A stretch of DNA of 64,000 bases from Streptomyces aurantiogriseus (GCF_014649375.1 NZ_BMSX01000004.1:434001-498000); one strand, 5' to 3'; positions 33,508 to 42,149 are shown, counted from the first letter of the stretch. Numbers and translations are program-made. The notes: generated by a model not told the origin, from the sequence alone.

Positions 33508-35661
33508 TCAGTCCTCCGTGCTCAGTACGGCGGTCATGAAGATCTCGATCAGTTCGGCGGTCGCCTCGTCGGGGTGGGCGGCGACCTGCCGGAGGGGGGC
33601 CGTCAGCCGCAGCCTCTCGTCCGGGGCCAGGGCCGCGCCCACGGCCCGGCCGAAGCGCTCGGCCACCGGCTGCGGGCGGGCGGTCACGACGGGCAGGTCG
33701 CGCAGGGCGGCGTACAGACCGCGCAGGGCCAGGCCCCGGCGCGGACGGTTCTCCAGCACGCCCGCCCAGAGTGCGCCGATCCGTTCGCTCAGCCGGGCGT
33801 CACGCTCCAGCAGCCCGGTGCACACCAGCCGGCCGGTGCGCGCGTCCCGCGCCCGCAGAACGGTCAGGACGGTGTCGAGGACGGTCTCCTTGTGCGGGCC
33901 GGTGCGCGTCTCGCGCTGGGCGCGCATCTGGTAGGCGAGCGGCCGGAACACCGCGCCCGTGTCCTGGTCGCACTCCGCCAGCACCGCGACCAGCCCGGCC
34001 AGCGCGTACGCCGCCTCCACGGGCCGGCCGTCCCTGCGGAGTATCAGCCGCAGCAGTGTGTGCACGGCGTCCGTCGGGAAGCGCACCCCGAGCGCACCGC
34101 TGAACGCCGACGTCGCCGTGGACCGCAGCATCGGGTCGGAGGAGCGGGCCCAGCCGCGGGCGACGCCGAGCGCGGTCGCGGCGAGCGACTCGTCCAGGCA
34201 CATGCACTGCAGCACCAGCGTGGCCGTGGACTGCCCGGCGGGGCCCGCGCGGCCGGCCGCCCACGGGTGCAGATAACTCTCGACGACCTCGTCGAAGGCC
34301 GGCAGGGCGAGCAGCGCCAGCCCCTGCGCGACGGACAGCTGCAGTCCCAGCCCCGGCCGCCCGGCGACGAGCCGGGTCAGCCAGTCCCGCACCCCGTCCC
34401 AGTACGGCGTCGAACGCTTCGCCCACAGCTCCTCCAGCACCCACTGCCGGTACTGGGGCTGCGGGAAGACCAGCGCGGTACGGGTGAGCGCGCCGTGCTT
34501 GCGCTCCTGTACGGCGACGAGCGCGTTGCGGCTGAGCGACAGCCGGATGTCGACGACCCGCTGAGCCTCCAGGGCGGCCTGCTCCGGGGTGGGCGGTTCG
34601 GGGAAGACCGGGGTCACCCTCTCCGCCAGCTGCTCCTGCCAGGTCTCGAACTCGCGGTAGCCGGCGCCGGTGACGAAGGCGAGCGTGGTCACCTGGACCC
34701 ATTCCTGCGGCGAACGCTCTTCGGCGAACCACTCGCGCACGGGCTGCGCGGCGCTGCTGCCGTACTCCCGCCAGACCTCGGCCGGGTCGGCGCCCCGCGC
34801 GATCCGCTCGGCGGCCGCGGCGACCTCGGTGACCGTGCAGCCGGACGGCATCAGGGCGACGGCCCGCTCGACGGTGTCCCCGGCGCACGCGGCGCGCCGC
34901 AGGCGCACCCGCAGCACGGCCGCGAGATCGGGCAGCCGCCAGGGGACGTGCCGTACGGACTCGACCTGGGCGCCGACCGGGTGGACCGTGGTGACCACCA
35001 GGTACGCGCCGTGTTCGCGGACGGTGTCCCGCACCCGCCGCCAGTCGAAGTCGGCGGTCGCGGACGTCTCCTCGTTCATCCGGTCGAGCAGCACGTAGCC
35101 GACGCCCTTCTCGAACGCGACCCGTCCGCCGGCGAGGTCGTCCAGGCTGCGGCCCGGGGAGAGCACGACGTGGTCGGAGCCCGTGGCGACGGCGTCGACG
35201 AGCGCCACCGCCCCGGACCGCTTGCCTGTGCCGGGCGGGCCGACGAGCACGACGACCCCGTCCTCGTCGAGGGCGCGCGCCGCCTCCTCGAAGCAGGCGG
35301 GCCTGACGTACGGCGCGAGAAGGGCATCCGCCTCGCCCGCGTCGAGGCGGCCGACGGCGCGGCGGCGGGCGCCGTTGCCGGAGTCGGCGGTGCCTATGCC
35401 GAAGAGGGACCCGGAGGCGTCGAGGGCTCCGTAGAAGTACTGGTTGACGTTGTTGTGGTGGACCTGGGCCGGTGTGGTGGGCGGCTCCTTCTCCTCCTTC
35501 TTGTCGTTCTCGGTGTTCTTTGCCGGCTCCTCGGAATCGTCCGGCCGCTTCGGGTCCTGCGTGGGTTCGGGGGTTCTCGGTTCCGCTTCGTCGGGGGCCG
35601 ACGGTTGCGTCGTCGGCTCCAGGGTGTCCTGGGCCGTGCGCTCGCTCTGTTCCTCGTTCAT
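33508..35661 (-). CDS. STAND-like ATPase with amyloid-motif-like N-terminus
   Basis: 717 residues. The first ~65 are a disordered Glu/Pro tail. Residues 74-90 (QYFYGALDASGSLFGIG) form a Gly-rich motif shared with the cyclase-like neighbour. NTPase: Walker A GPPGTGKRS (141-149), Walker B-like GYVLLD (188-193), VVTTVHP sensor region. Residues ~330-717 are helical HEAT-like repeats (for example RSTATSAFSGALGVRF, RPVEAAYALAGLVAVLAE). This is the layout of a STAND sensor: signalling peptide, switch, repeat sensor. It lies 19 nt downstream of the cyclase-like gene. Confidence 0.8.
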   Translation of the reverse strand: MNEEQSERTAQDTLEPTTQPSAPDEAEPRTPEPTQDPKRPDDSEEPAKNTENDKKEEKEPPTTPAQVHHNNVNQYFYGALDASGSLFGIGTADSGNGARRRAVGRLDAGEADALLAPYVRPACFEEAARALDEDGVVVLVGPPGTGKRSGAVALVDAVATGSDHVVLSPGRSLDDLAGGRVAFEKGVGYVLLDRMNEETSATADFDWRRVRDTVREHGAYLVVTTVHPVGAQVESVRHVPWRLPDLAAVLRVRLRRAACAGDTVERAVALMPSGCTVTEVAAAAERIARGADPAEVWREYGSSAAQPVREWFAEERSPQEWVQVTTLAFVTGAGYREFETWQEQLAERVTPVFPEPPTPEQAALEAQRVVDIRLSLSRNALVAVQERKHGALTRTALVFPQPQYRQWVLEELWAKRSTPYWDGVRDWLTRLVAGRPGLGLQLSVAQGLALLALPAFDEVVESYLHPWAAGRAGPAGQSTATLVLQCMCLDESLAATALGVARGWARSSDPMLRSTATSAFSGALGVRFPTDAVHTLLRLILRRDGRPVEAAYALAGLVAVLAECDQDTGAVFRPLAYQMRAQRETRTGPHKETVLDTVLTVLRARDARTGRLVCTGLLERDARLSERIGALWAGVLENRPRRGLALRGLYAALRDLPVVTARPQPVAERFGRAVGAALAPDERLRLTAPLRQVAAHPDEATAELIEIFMTAVLSTED

Positions 35662-35680
35662 CTTCGGCCGTCGCTAGAGA

Positions 35681-36430
35681 TCACTTGGAGATCCCGAAGA
35701 CGGATCCCGGTGCGTGAACGGTTCCGTTGATGACCTGAACCACCGTGTCTCCAGGGGCAGTTGGGGCACTCGGGGGGCGCACGTCCGGCACTTCACCGCC
35801 CCCGGTGGCGCCTTCACGCCCCGCGCCGGACGGCACCCCCAGGTCCAGCGCCCGCGCGTCGTACCCCGGCACCCGGATCCACGCACGCCCCGTGTGCTCC
35901 TTCTCCGCGACGACCACCTCGCGGAACTCCTGGGCGCGGATGGTGGTGTACGCGTCACTGATCACGTCGTTGAAGACGGTCGGGGACACGGCCAGGGCGA
36001 GACAGGCGTCCGGCGCCGCGGCCAGGGCCGCCTTCAGGGCCGCGCTGTCCAGCATCCGTCCGACCTCGACCGGGGCCCGGCCGACGAAGCCGATCGCGCC
36101 GGGCGAGGCGGAACCGAAGTGCACCACCGCCCGCAGCCGCAGCCACGCCGCGCGCACCCGGCCGTGGTTGAAGGCCCGCAGGCCGGCGTCCAGGTGCCGC
36201 ATGAACGTGTCGACGAGGTCGGGCTCGGAGGCCCCCTCGGGCAGGACCGCGAACACCGAGTCGCCACCCACCTGGGTCTCCCAGCGCTCCCACTCCAGCC
36301 CGGACGCGGCGGCGGCCTCGCTCAGCAATCTCCGGATGGCCTCCTGCAGCTGCCGCTGCGTCACCGCGTCGGCGCCGCCGTATCCCTTCGCGTCGACCGC
36401 CAGCAGCAGTCTGCGACCGAACGTTCCCAT
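35681..36430 (-). CDS. Class III nucleotide-cyclase-like protein with C-terminal signalling motif
   Basis: 249 residues. LLLAVDAKGYG (metal Asp13), TQVGGDSVFAVLP (metal Asp57), LRAVVHFG and FVGRAPVEVGRMLDSAAL match the class III cyclase order. Both metal Asp are kept, and Arg125 of the N-x-x-x-R element is kept, but Asn is replaced by Glu. A disordered linker leads to QVINGTVHAPGSVFGIS (232-248), shared with the ATPase. With the adjacent PycTM-type gene this could be a Pycsar-type cyclase (cCMP/cUMP); product is not predictable here. Confidence 0.65.
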   Translation of the reverse strand: MGTFGRRLLLAVDAKGYGGADAVTQRQLQEAIRRLLSEAAAASGLEWERWETQVGGDSVFAVLPEGASEPDLVDTFMRHLDAGLRAFNHGRVRAAWLRLRAVVHFGSASPGAIGFVGRAPVEVGRMLDSAALKAALAAAPDACLALAVSPTVFNDVISDAYTTIRAQEFREVVVAEKEHTGRAWIRVPGYDARALDLGVPSGAGREGATGGGEVPDVRPPSAPTAPGDTVVQVINGTVHAPGSVFGISK

Positions 36431-36761
36431 GCTCGAACTCCCCGCTCAATGGATGAAGCGCACCCCCGGGCCTCGGGGCCGGGGGGCGCGCTCCGGAACA
36501 CGCCGGCGTCCGCTCCCCCACAGGCGGACGCCGGTAGGCCAGTGGTACACGCCCCGTGCGCCGCGGACCCCGTCGAAGTACGGGATGCGGAAAGGTGCGG
36601 GAACATACAGCGGTCATCGCAAGTTACGGGTGGGTTCGAGCCGTTGGAGCGGAAAACGGCAGGCCGACGGCCCGAATCCCGCAGAAATCCCAGGTTCCAC
36701 GACCTGTTTCCGGGCTCACTGGAAACAACCAGCCCTTCGCAGGCCGCCCAGAAGGAGCCCC
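36431..36761. other. Divergent promoter region of the cyclase operon and PycTM gene
   Basis: 331 nt with no gene. GAAGGAG precedes the PycTM ATG. I see no clear Crp-type palindrome, but the Crp/Fnr gene beyond PycTM makes regulation here a testable idea. Confidence 0.4.
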
Positions 36762-37298
36762 ATGCAGCCCCCCGTCGATCACTCCGACAGCCGTCCGGCG
36801 CAGTTCATGTTCACCGCCCTGCAGACCACCCACCAGCACGCCGACGCCAAGGCCGGAATCCTGGCCGCCGCTCAGGCCGCCCTGGTCGGTACGGCCGGGT
36901 TCTGGAGCGCTCCGGCCCTGCGCGCCGCGCAGGCGGGCGGCCCGGCGGGGGTGTTCGCCGCCGGGCTGCTCGCCCTCTTCCTGTGCGGGCTGTTCGGTGG
37001 CGCCGGGTTCCTGGCCGCGACCGTGCGTCCGCGGGTGCTGCATCCGTCCGGCGCCAATCGCTACAGCTTCGTCCACCTCGCCTCGGGCCCCGACATCCTG
37101 CCGGCCGAGGACTCCGGTGGATCCGGCGAATCCGGCGACCCGGCCGCCCGGGAGCGCCGGGAGCTGTCCGAGACCGTCCGGTTCCTGTCCCGGGTCGCGG
37201 TGCGCAAGTACCGGTGCCTGACGGCCGCCGTGGCCTGCACCGCGCTCATGGGCGTCAGCGCCGGGCTGCTGGTGGTGCTGCGGCCGGCCCTGTCCTGA
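36762..37298 (+). CDS. PycTM-type (Pycsar effector family) membrane protein
   Basis: 178 residues. HADAKAGILAAAQAALVG (about 26-43) is the start of the Pycsar-effector/DUF5706 membrane region; helices at about 31-50, 62-88 and 152-174, with a conserved NRYSFVHLAS loop. In Pycsar systems such proteins are triggered by a cyclic pyrimidine to damage the membrane. Divergent from the cyclase-like gene. Family assignment is from memory of the pattern, so moderate. Confidence 0.7.
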   Translation: MQPPVDHSDSRPAQFMFTALQTTHQHADAKAGILAAAQAALVGTAGFWSAPALRAAQAGGPAGVFAAGLLALFLCGLFGGAGFLAATVRPRVLHPSGANRYSFVHLASGPDILPAEDSGGSGESGDPAARERRELSETVRFLSRVAVRKYRCLTAAVACTALMGVSAGLLVVLRPALS

Positions 37299-37332
37299 CC
37301 GGCACCGCGCCCATCTCTCGGGGCTGCTCCTC

Positions 37333-37374
37333 CCTCGGAGCCCATCCCTTGGCGCTCATCCCTCGGCGCTCATC
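37333..37374. repeat. Three 14-bp tandem units at the end of the Crp gene
   Basis: Units at 37333-37346, 37347-37360 and 37361-37374 follow the pattern CCTYGGMGCYCATC. The rightmost overlaps the Crp stop codon. Probably slippage between convergent genes. Confidence 0.6.
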
Positions 37375-38068
37375 CCTCGAGCAAGAGGTCTCCCAGCCGC
37401 CTGAGCCGGGGCAGGTCCCGAATGACCGTCGAGCCGTACCCGGTCTCCAGCAGCCCCTCCTCGCGCAGCTCTCGCAGCCCCTTGTGGACCGTCGTCTCGG
37501 CGGCCCCGGTGAGAGCGGCGAGTTCGGGCTGGGTCAGCCGGCAGCCGAGGACCATGCCGTCCTCGCCGGGTTGGCCGTAGGTGCCGACGAGCTCCACCAG
37601 GAGCCGGGCCAGGCGCACCTTGACCGGGTAGCCCCGGAAGTCGAGGCGTCTGCGGTTGGCCCAGCGCAGCCGGTCGGCGACGATCCCGGTGAGCACCAGG
37701 TGCACGTCGGGGCGGCGGGCCAGGAGGGTGTGCAGCGTGGCCGCCGGCACCAGCCGGGCGACCACTTCGCCGCAGGCCGTCACCGTGGCCGAGCGCGGCG
37801 CTCCGTCCATGGCCGCCATCTCCCCGACGCTGTCGCCGCCGACCCGGACCGCGAGCAGCGTCTCCTCGCCGTTCTCCACGCGCGCGGTCACCTTGGCGAA
37901 CCCGGACAGCAGCAACAGCACGTGCCGGTCGTCCGCCCCTTCGCTCAGCAGCACCTCTCCCACCTCGAAACGTGTACGCACGCCCAGGTCGAGCAGTTCC
38001 CGACGGGCGTCCGGCGACACCGCCCCGAGCAGACTGCGCGCGGGCCACTTCTGCGAGCCGTACGTCAT
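37370..38068 (-). CDS. Crp/Fnr-family regulator
   Basis: 232 residues. The cNMP-binding domain (about 15-120) has a phosphate-binding-cassette pattern GEMAAMDGAPRSATV, keeping the Glu and Arg-Ser used by CRP to hold a cyclic nucleotide. The C-terminal HTH is LTQPELAALTGAAETTVHKGL. No Fnr cysteine cluster. Next to a cyclase-like and a PycTM-type gene, it may read the same nucleotide; this is inference. Confidence 0.88.
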   Translation of the reverse strand: MTYGSQKWPARSLLGAVSPDARRELLDLGVRTRFEVGEVLLSEGADDRHVLLLLSGFAKVTARVENGEETLLAVRVGGDSVGEMAAMDGAPRSATVTACGEVVARLVPAATLHTLLARRPDVHLVLTGIVADRLRWANRRRLDFRGYPVKVRLARLLVELVGTYGQPGEDGMVLGCRLTQPELAALTGAAETTVHKGLRELREEGLLETGYGSTVIRDLPRLRRLGDLLLEG

Positions 38069-38119
38069 GAGCGGGCTCCCCCCGGCCGGTCGACGAAACC
38101 CTTGAATCCTGCCCGCTCC

Positions 38120-39340
38120 TCAGGCACCCGCGAGGGGAATTCGCCCCACGTCGTCCGGGCCGGCCGCCGCCGCGGGGGATGTCCCACCCCTCCGGTCCGC
38201 CCACGCCAGTGCCAGGGTCACCGCGACCGACGCCAGCGCCATCACCGTCATCGCCGTCGCGGGCGAGGTGAGTTGGGCCATCGCGCCCGCGAGGGCCGCG
38301 CTCACGCCCTGCAGGGTGAGCATCCCCGCCGAGTGCAACCCCAGGGCGTGGCCGCTGAGTTCGGGCGGTGTGAGCGCCATCAGGCGCTCCTGCTGGACCA
38401 GGCTCGCACCGAAGCCGACGGAGGCCACGGTGGCGCAGAGCGCGGCGAGCGGCAGGGCCGGGCGCAGGACGAAGAAGACGTACGGGGTGGCCAGGAGCAG
38501 CAGGAGCGGGGTGGCCATGCGGGTGCGTACGGCGGGCGGGAGCAGCCGGCCGACCGCGAGGTCACCGACCAGCATGCCCAGCGCCGCGCACGCGAACAGG
38601 GCGCCCGCGGCGGCGGGGTCGTACGGCACGAAGAGGGCCTCGCAGCCGACGACCAGGCCGTTGGGGAGCCAGAGGCCGAGGTAGACCAGGCGGCGGGGGC
38701 GGGAGGACCACAGGAGGGCGTTGGTGCGCCAGGTCGCCGTGACCGAGGGGCGGCCGCCGGTGCGGGGTGGGCGCGCGGTCAGGCCCAGGCGGGCGAGGGC
38801 ACCGGCCGTGATGTGGAGGAGGGCGGCCAGGAGGAGGACGCGGTGCGGGGAGAGGGCGGTGACGAGGGCGCCTCCGGTGGCGTAGCCGGTGATCTGCATC
38901 AGGCCGCTCATCATGTTGAAGACCGAACGGCCGGGCAGGTAGCCGTCCTGGGGAAGGATCTCGTTCAGCAGGCCCCAGCGGACTCCGCCGCCGAGCGCCG
39001 CGACCAGGCCCTGGACGAGGACGACCGCGAGGACGGCGGCGACCGGGAGGCCGGGCACGGCGAGGACGGCCGTGGCGGCGGCGAAGGCGAGGGAGAGGCC
39101 GGCGAGGGCCGTTCTCGGGGGGAGCCGGTCGGCGCCCGAGAGGAAGAAGGTCGCGCCGAGCACCTGGGCGAGGGAGGCGCCGAACATGCTGACCGCCGAG
39201 AGGAGCGGGGAGTCCGTCGCGCGGTACACCAGGGTGCCGAGGGCGAGGCCCGCGGCCGTCTGGGCGGCGGTGTGGGCCGCGGAGGAGAGGAGAAGGGGAG
39301 TGAACTCCCGGGTGCGGAAGAGCTGTCGGTAGCCGGTCAT
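38120..39340 (-). CDS. MFS transporter
   Basis: 406 residues with about 11-12 hydrophobic helices; YRATDSPLLSAVSMFGASLAQ at the N-terminus and GADRLPPRTAL as the loop-2/3 type motif. An efflux role is likely. Divergent from an ArsR-type regulator with a perfect palindrome between, the usual arrangement for a repressed exporter. Confidence 0.88.
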   Translation of the reverse strand: MTGYRQLFRTREFTPLLLSSAAHTAAQTAAGLALGTLVYRATDSPLLSAVSMFGASLAQVLGATFFLSGADRLPPRTALAGLSLAFAAATAVLAVPGLPVAAVLAVVLVQGLVAALGGGVRWGLLNEILPQDGYLPGRSVFNMMSGLMQITGYATGGALVTALSPHRVLLLAALLHITAGALARLGLTARPPRTGGRPSVTATWRTNALLWSSRPRRLVYLGLWLPNGLVVGCEALFVPYDPAAAGALFACAALGMLVGDLAVGRLLPPAVRTRMATPLLLLLATPYVFFVLRPALPLAALCATVASVGFGASLVQQERLMALTPPELSGHALGLHSAGMLTLQGVSAALAGAMAQLTSPATAMTVMALASVAVTLALAWADRRGGTSPAAAAGPDDVGRIPLAGA

Positions 39341-39380
39341 GCGGCGGAGTCTCGGGCGGGTGTGGGCGGGGTCGTTATTG

Positions 39381-39398
39381 TTTCGCGCGAGCGCGAAA
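39381..39398. promoter_or_regulatory. Perfect 18-bp palindrome between MFS and ArsR-type genes
   Basis: TTTCGCGCGAGCGCGAAA, 8-bp arms around GA, 40 nt upstream of the MFS start. A candidate operator for the adjacent ArsR-type protein. It is followed by a GGTCGTACGG-type tandem repeat (39399-39425). Confidence 0.7.
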
Positions 39399-39436
39399 GG
39401 TCGTACGGGTCGTACGGGTCGTAGGGGGTGCCGCGG

Positions 39437-40414
39437 ATGGGGTGGTGGCAGGTGAACGCCGACACCCTGGCGGGAAGCCGGTTCGTGATCTCACCGTTCG
39501 CCGAGACCTTCGCGAGTCTGAAGCTGCTCCACGCGGGGGTGGGCGCGCATCCCGGGGAGGGGGCGTGGCTGCGGGCGCATCTGCCCGGGTACCGGGAGCG
39601 GATCGCCGGCGACCCGGTGACCGCGCTGCTCGTACGGGCCGGGCTCGGGCGGCACTGGATCGCGGACTTCCTCACGCCCACGCCCCGGGAGGGGGAGAGC
39701 CTCGAGGACGGCGTCGCCCGGGTCCGGGCGGCCGCTCCCGCCGACGCCCGCGCGCACCTGCGGATCTCCCTCGCCGGGGAGTTGCCCGCGGCCCTGGAGC
39801 GCGACGATCTGCCCGAGCGGGCGGCGGCGCTGCTGGAGTACGTGTGGGAGGCCGCCGTACGGCCGTACTGGGAGCGGCGACGGCGGGTCCTGGAGGCGGA
39901 TGTCGTCGCGCGGACCGCGCAGGTGAGCCGGGGTGGCTGGGCGGCGGTTCTGGACTCGTTGCGGCCCGGGACGCGGTGGCTGGGCGAGAGTCGGTTTCAG
40001 GTCAACCTGCATGAGTATCCGCCGCGGGAGATCTCCGGGGCGGAGTTGCTGTTCGTACCGGTGACGCCGAGGACGGGGTGGGTGTCGTGGGAGGGGCGGG
40101 AGCGGTACGCCGTCGTCTACCCGTGTACAGGGGCTCTCGCCGAGGACCACCGGGAACGGGCCGTACCGGCCGCCCTGCACGCCCTGCTGGGCCCCGCCCG
40201 GGCGGCGGTCCTGGTGCTGCTCGGTGGGGGCCCGCTGAGTACGACACAGCTGGTCGCTCTGACCGGGCAGGGGCTCGGGTCGGTGGGGCGGCATCTGCGG
40301 GTGCTGCTGGACGCGGGGCTGGTGGAGCGGCGGCGGGCGGGGCGGTCGGTGCTGTACTCGCGGACGGGGGCGGGTGAGGTGCTGGTGGAGGCGAGTGGGG
40401 GTGCGGCGGGGTGA
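39437..40414 (+). CDS. ArsR-type winged-helix regulator (DUF5937 type)
   Basis: 325 residues from ATG 39437 (AGGGGG upstream). A large N-terminal helical domain (SPFAETFASLKLL, LPERAAALLEYVWEA) and a C-terminal ArsR winged helix: PLSTTQLVALTGQGLGSVGRHLRVLLDAGLVERRRAGRSVLY. This layout is common in Streptomyces beside MFS exporters. Likely repressor of the divergent transporter. Confidence 0.85.
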   Translation: MGWWQVNADTLAGSRFVISPFAETFASLKLLHAGVGAHPGEGAWLRAHLPGYRERIAGDPVTALLVRAGLGRHWIADFLTPTPREGESLEDGVARVRAAAPADARAHLRISLAGELPAALERDDLPERAAALLEYVWEAAVRPYWERRRRVLEADVVARTAQVSRGGWAAVLDSLRPGTRWLGESRFQVNLHEYPPREISGAELLFVPVTPRTGWVSWEGRERYAVVYPCTGALAEDHRERAVPAALHALLGPARAAVLVLLGGGPLSTTQLVALTGQGLGSVGRHLRVLLDAGLVERRRAGRSVLYSRTGAGEVLVEASGGAAG

Positions 40415-40517
40415 GCCGTACGGGGGCCGCGCCGTGACGGCCGGGGTCTGTCCGCCGGACAGGTCCTGGGCGCCCCCGGAACCGCCGCGCGTCACCCACC
40501 GGAGCTAGCATCCCCGC

Positions 40518-41021
40518 ATGACTACAGATGCCGGTATTTCCCCCCTCCATGTCGAGATCGGTGCCCTCAAGGGCGGTTCCGCGGAGCTCTCGCAGTACGT
40601 GGGCCAGGCCGTCCTGATCGTGAACGTGGCCTCCAAGTGTGGGCTGACCCCGCAGTACACGGGGCTGGAGCGGCTCCAGGAGCGGTATGGCGCGCAGGGC
40701 TTCACCGTGGTCGGCGTGCCCTGCAACCAGTTCCTCGGGCAGGAGCCGGGAACCGCCGAGGAGATCGCCGAGTTCTGCTCGGCGACGTACGGCGTGACCT
40801 TCCCGCTGACCGAGAAGGTCGAGGTCAACGGGGAGGGGCGGCACCCGCTGTACGAGCGGCTCGTGGGGTTCGCGGACGCGGAGGGCCACGACGGCGACAT
40901 CCGGTGGAACTTCGAGAAGTTCCTGATCGGGCGCGACGGGAGCGTCGTCGCGCGGTTCTCGCCGCAGACCGAGCCGGAGTCCGCGGAGGTCGTCGCCGCC
41001 GTCGAGGGGCAGTTGGGCTGA
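40518..41021 (+). CDS. Glutathione peroxidase family protein
   Basis: 167 residues. NVASKCGLTPQY places the peroxidatic Cys41; VGVPCNQFLGQEPG supplies the Gln; IRWNFEKFLIGRDG supplies Trp and Asn of the catalytic tetrad. Cys-type rather than selenocysteine. Actinobacteria lack glutathione, so thioredoxin or mycoredoxin is the probable reductant. Confidence 0.93.
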   Translation: MTTDAGISPLHVEIGALKGGSAELSQYVGQAVLIVNVASKCGLTPQYTGLERLQERYGAQGFTVVGVPCNQFLGQEPGTAEEIAEFCSATYGVTFPLTEKVEVNGEGRHPLYERLVGFADAEGHDGDIRWNFEKFLIGRDGSVVARFSPQTEPESAEVVAAVEGQLG

Positions 41022-41028
41022 CCCTCGC

Positions 41029-41059
41029 TTGACCTTGCCCCTGGGGCAGGGCGGAGTGT
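41029..41059 (+). promoter_or_regulatory. MerR-type promoter/operator
   Basis: TTGACC (41029-41034) as -35 is followed by TGCCCCTGGGGCA (41036-41048), a dyad in the spacer position, as in MerR-regulated promoters. The -10 is weak. It lies 48 nt upstream of the MerR-type gene start, so autoregulation is likely. Confidence 0.55.
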
Positions 41060-41106
41060 CCTCGTCGCCGGGCGGAGAAGGCCGCCCGGCGACGGAGGAT
41101 GACGGG

Positions 41107-41976
41107 GTGGACGTGGGGGACGACGAACTGCTCACCATCGGCGCGTTCGCGGCACGGGCCCGGCTGTCGGCGAAGGCGCTGCGGCTGTACGACCGGCTGG
41201 GGCTGCTGGCCCCGGCGCACGTCGACGAGGCCAGCGGTTACCGCTACTACCGCGCCGGGCAGGTGGAACGGGCACGGCTCGTGGCCATGCTGCGCCGGCT
41301 CGACATGCCGCTCGCGCGGGTCGCCGAGGTGGTCGGCGCGGCGGACGGCTCCGAGGCCGCCGACCGGCTCGCCGCCTACTGGGCGCACGTCGAGTCCCGG
41401 GTCGCCGCCCAGCGCACGCTGGCCGAGTACCTCCGTGGACGACTGTCGGGGAGGAGCTCCGAGATGTACGGAACGTTCGAGGTCGAGACGGTGGACGTAC
41501 CCGCGCAGGTGGTGATCACCGAGAAGCGGCACACGCTGGCGGGCGAACTGCCCGCCTGGATCGACGCGTCCCTGGGCCGGCTGGAGGAGGGCGCGGCGGC
41601 CTGCGGAGGCATCACCGGGGCGCCGTTCGTCGTCTACTACTCCGAGGTGTCGACGGAGAGCGACGGCCCCGCCGAGTCCTGTGTGCCCGTCGCCGACGAG
41701 GTGGCGGCGCGGGCGTGGGTGGAAGCTCAGGGGCGCGGCCGGGACGTCTCGGTCCGGGTGGAGCCCGCCATGCGGCTCGCCTACACGCGGATCGTCAAGG
41801 CACAGGTCGCCCATCCCCAGATCCTGGCCGCGTACGAGGCGGTGGAGGCGTGGATGAAGCGGGAGGGCCTGGAGTACGACGGCCCGTGCCGGGAGGTCTA
41901 CTTCGCCGAATGGGAGGCTGCGGGCCCTCAGGACCCGGTGTGCGACGTGGCGTTCCCGGTACGGGTGACCGAGTAG
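41107..41976 (+). CDS. MerR-family regulator with GyrI-like effector domain
   Basis: 289 residues from GTG 41107 with GGAGG 8 nt upstream; an earlier in-frame start at 41029 would lie in the promoter dyad. LTIGAFAARARLSAKALRLYDRLGLL and GYRYYRAGQVERARL are the MerR DNA-binding domain; the C-terminal ~160 residues are GyrI-like (EVETVDVPAQVVITEKR), which binds bulky hydrophobic drugs, as in BmrR-type proteins. Confidence 0.9.
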   Translation: MDVGDDELLTIGAFAARARLSAKALRLYDRLGLLAPAHVDEASGYRYYRAGQVERARLVAMLRRLDMPLARVAEVVGAADGSEAADRLAAYWAHVESRVAAQRTLAEYLRGRLSGRSSEMYGTFEVETVDVPAQVVITEKRHTLAGELPAWIDASLGRLEEGAAACGGITGAPFVVYYSEVSTESDGPAESCVPVADEVAARAWVEAQGRGRDVSVRVEPAMRLAYTRIVKAQVAHPQILAAYEAVEAWMKREGLEYDGPCREVYFAEWEAAGPQDPVCDVAFPVRVTE

Positions 41977-42149
41977 CGCCGAGGACCGTGTAGCTCCCCG
42001 GGAGACCGCGTGGCCCCGAGAGACCGCGTGGCGCCGGGGAACAAGCCGAGCCCCCTCGGCAAGGACGGCGAGCTCGTCGAGAGGGCTCTTCGGTAGTGCT
42101 TGTGAAGTTGTCAGACGTGAGGGGACGGGGATCGAGGGAGATCCCCGCC

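Noticed and set aside
30649..35730. Very long plus-strand frames opposite the STAND/SPFH/DUF4407 genes
   Set aside because: Their Val/Gly/Arg composition is that of antisense shadows in high-GC DNA; the minus-strand proteins have clear domains.
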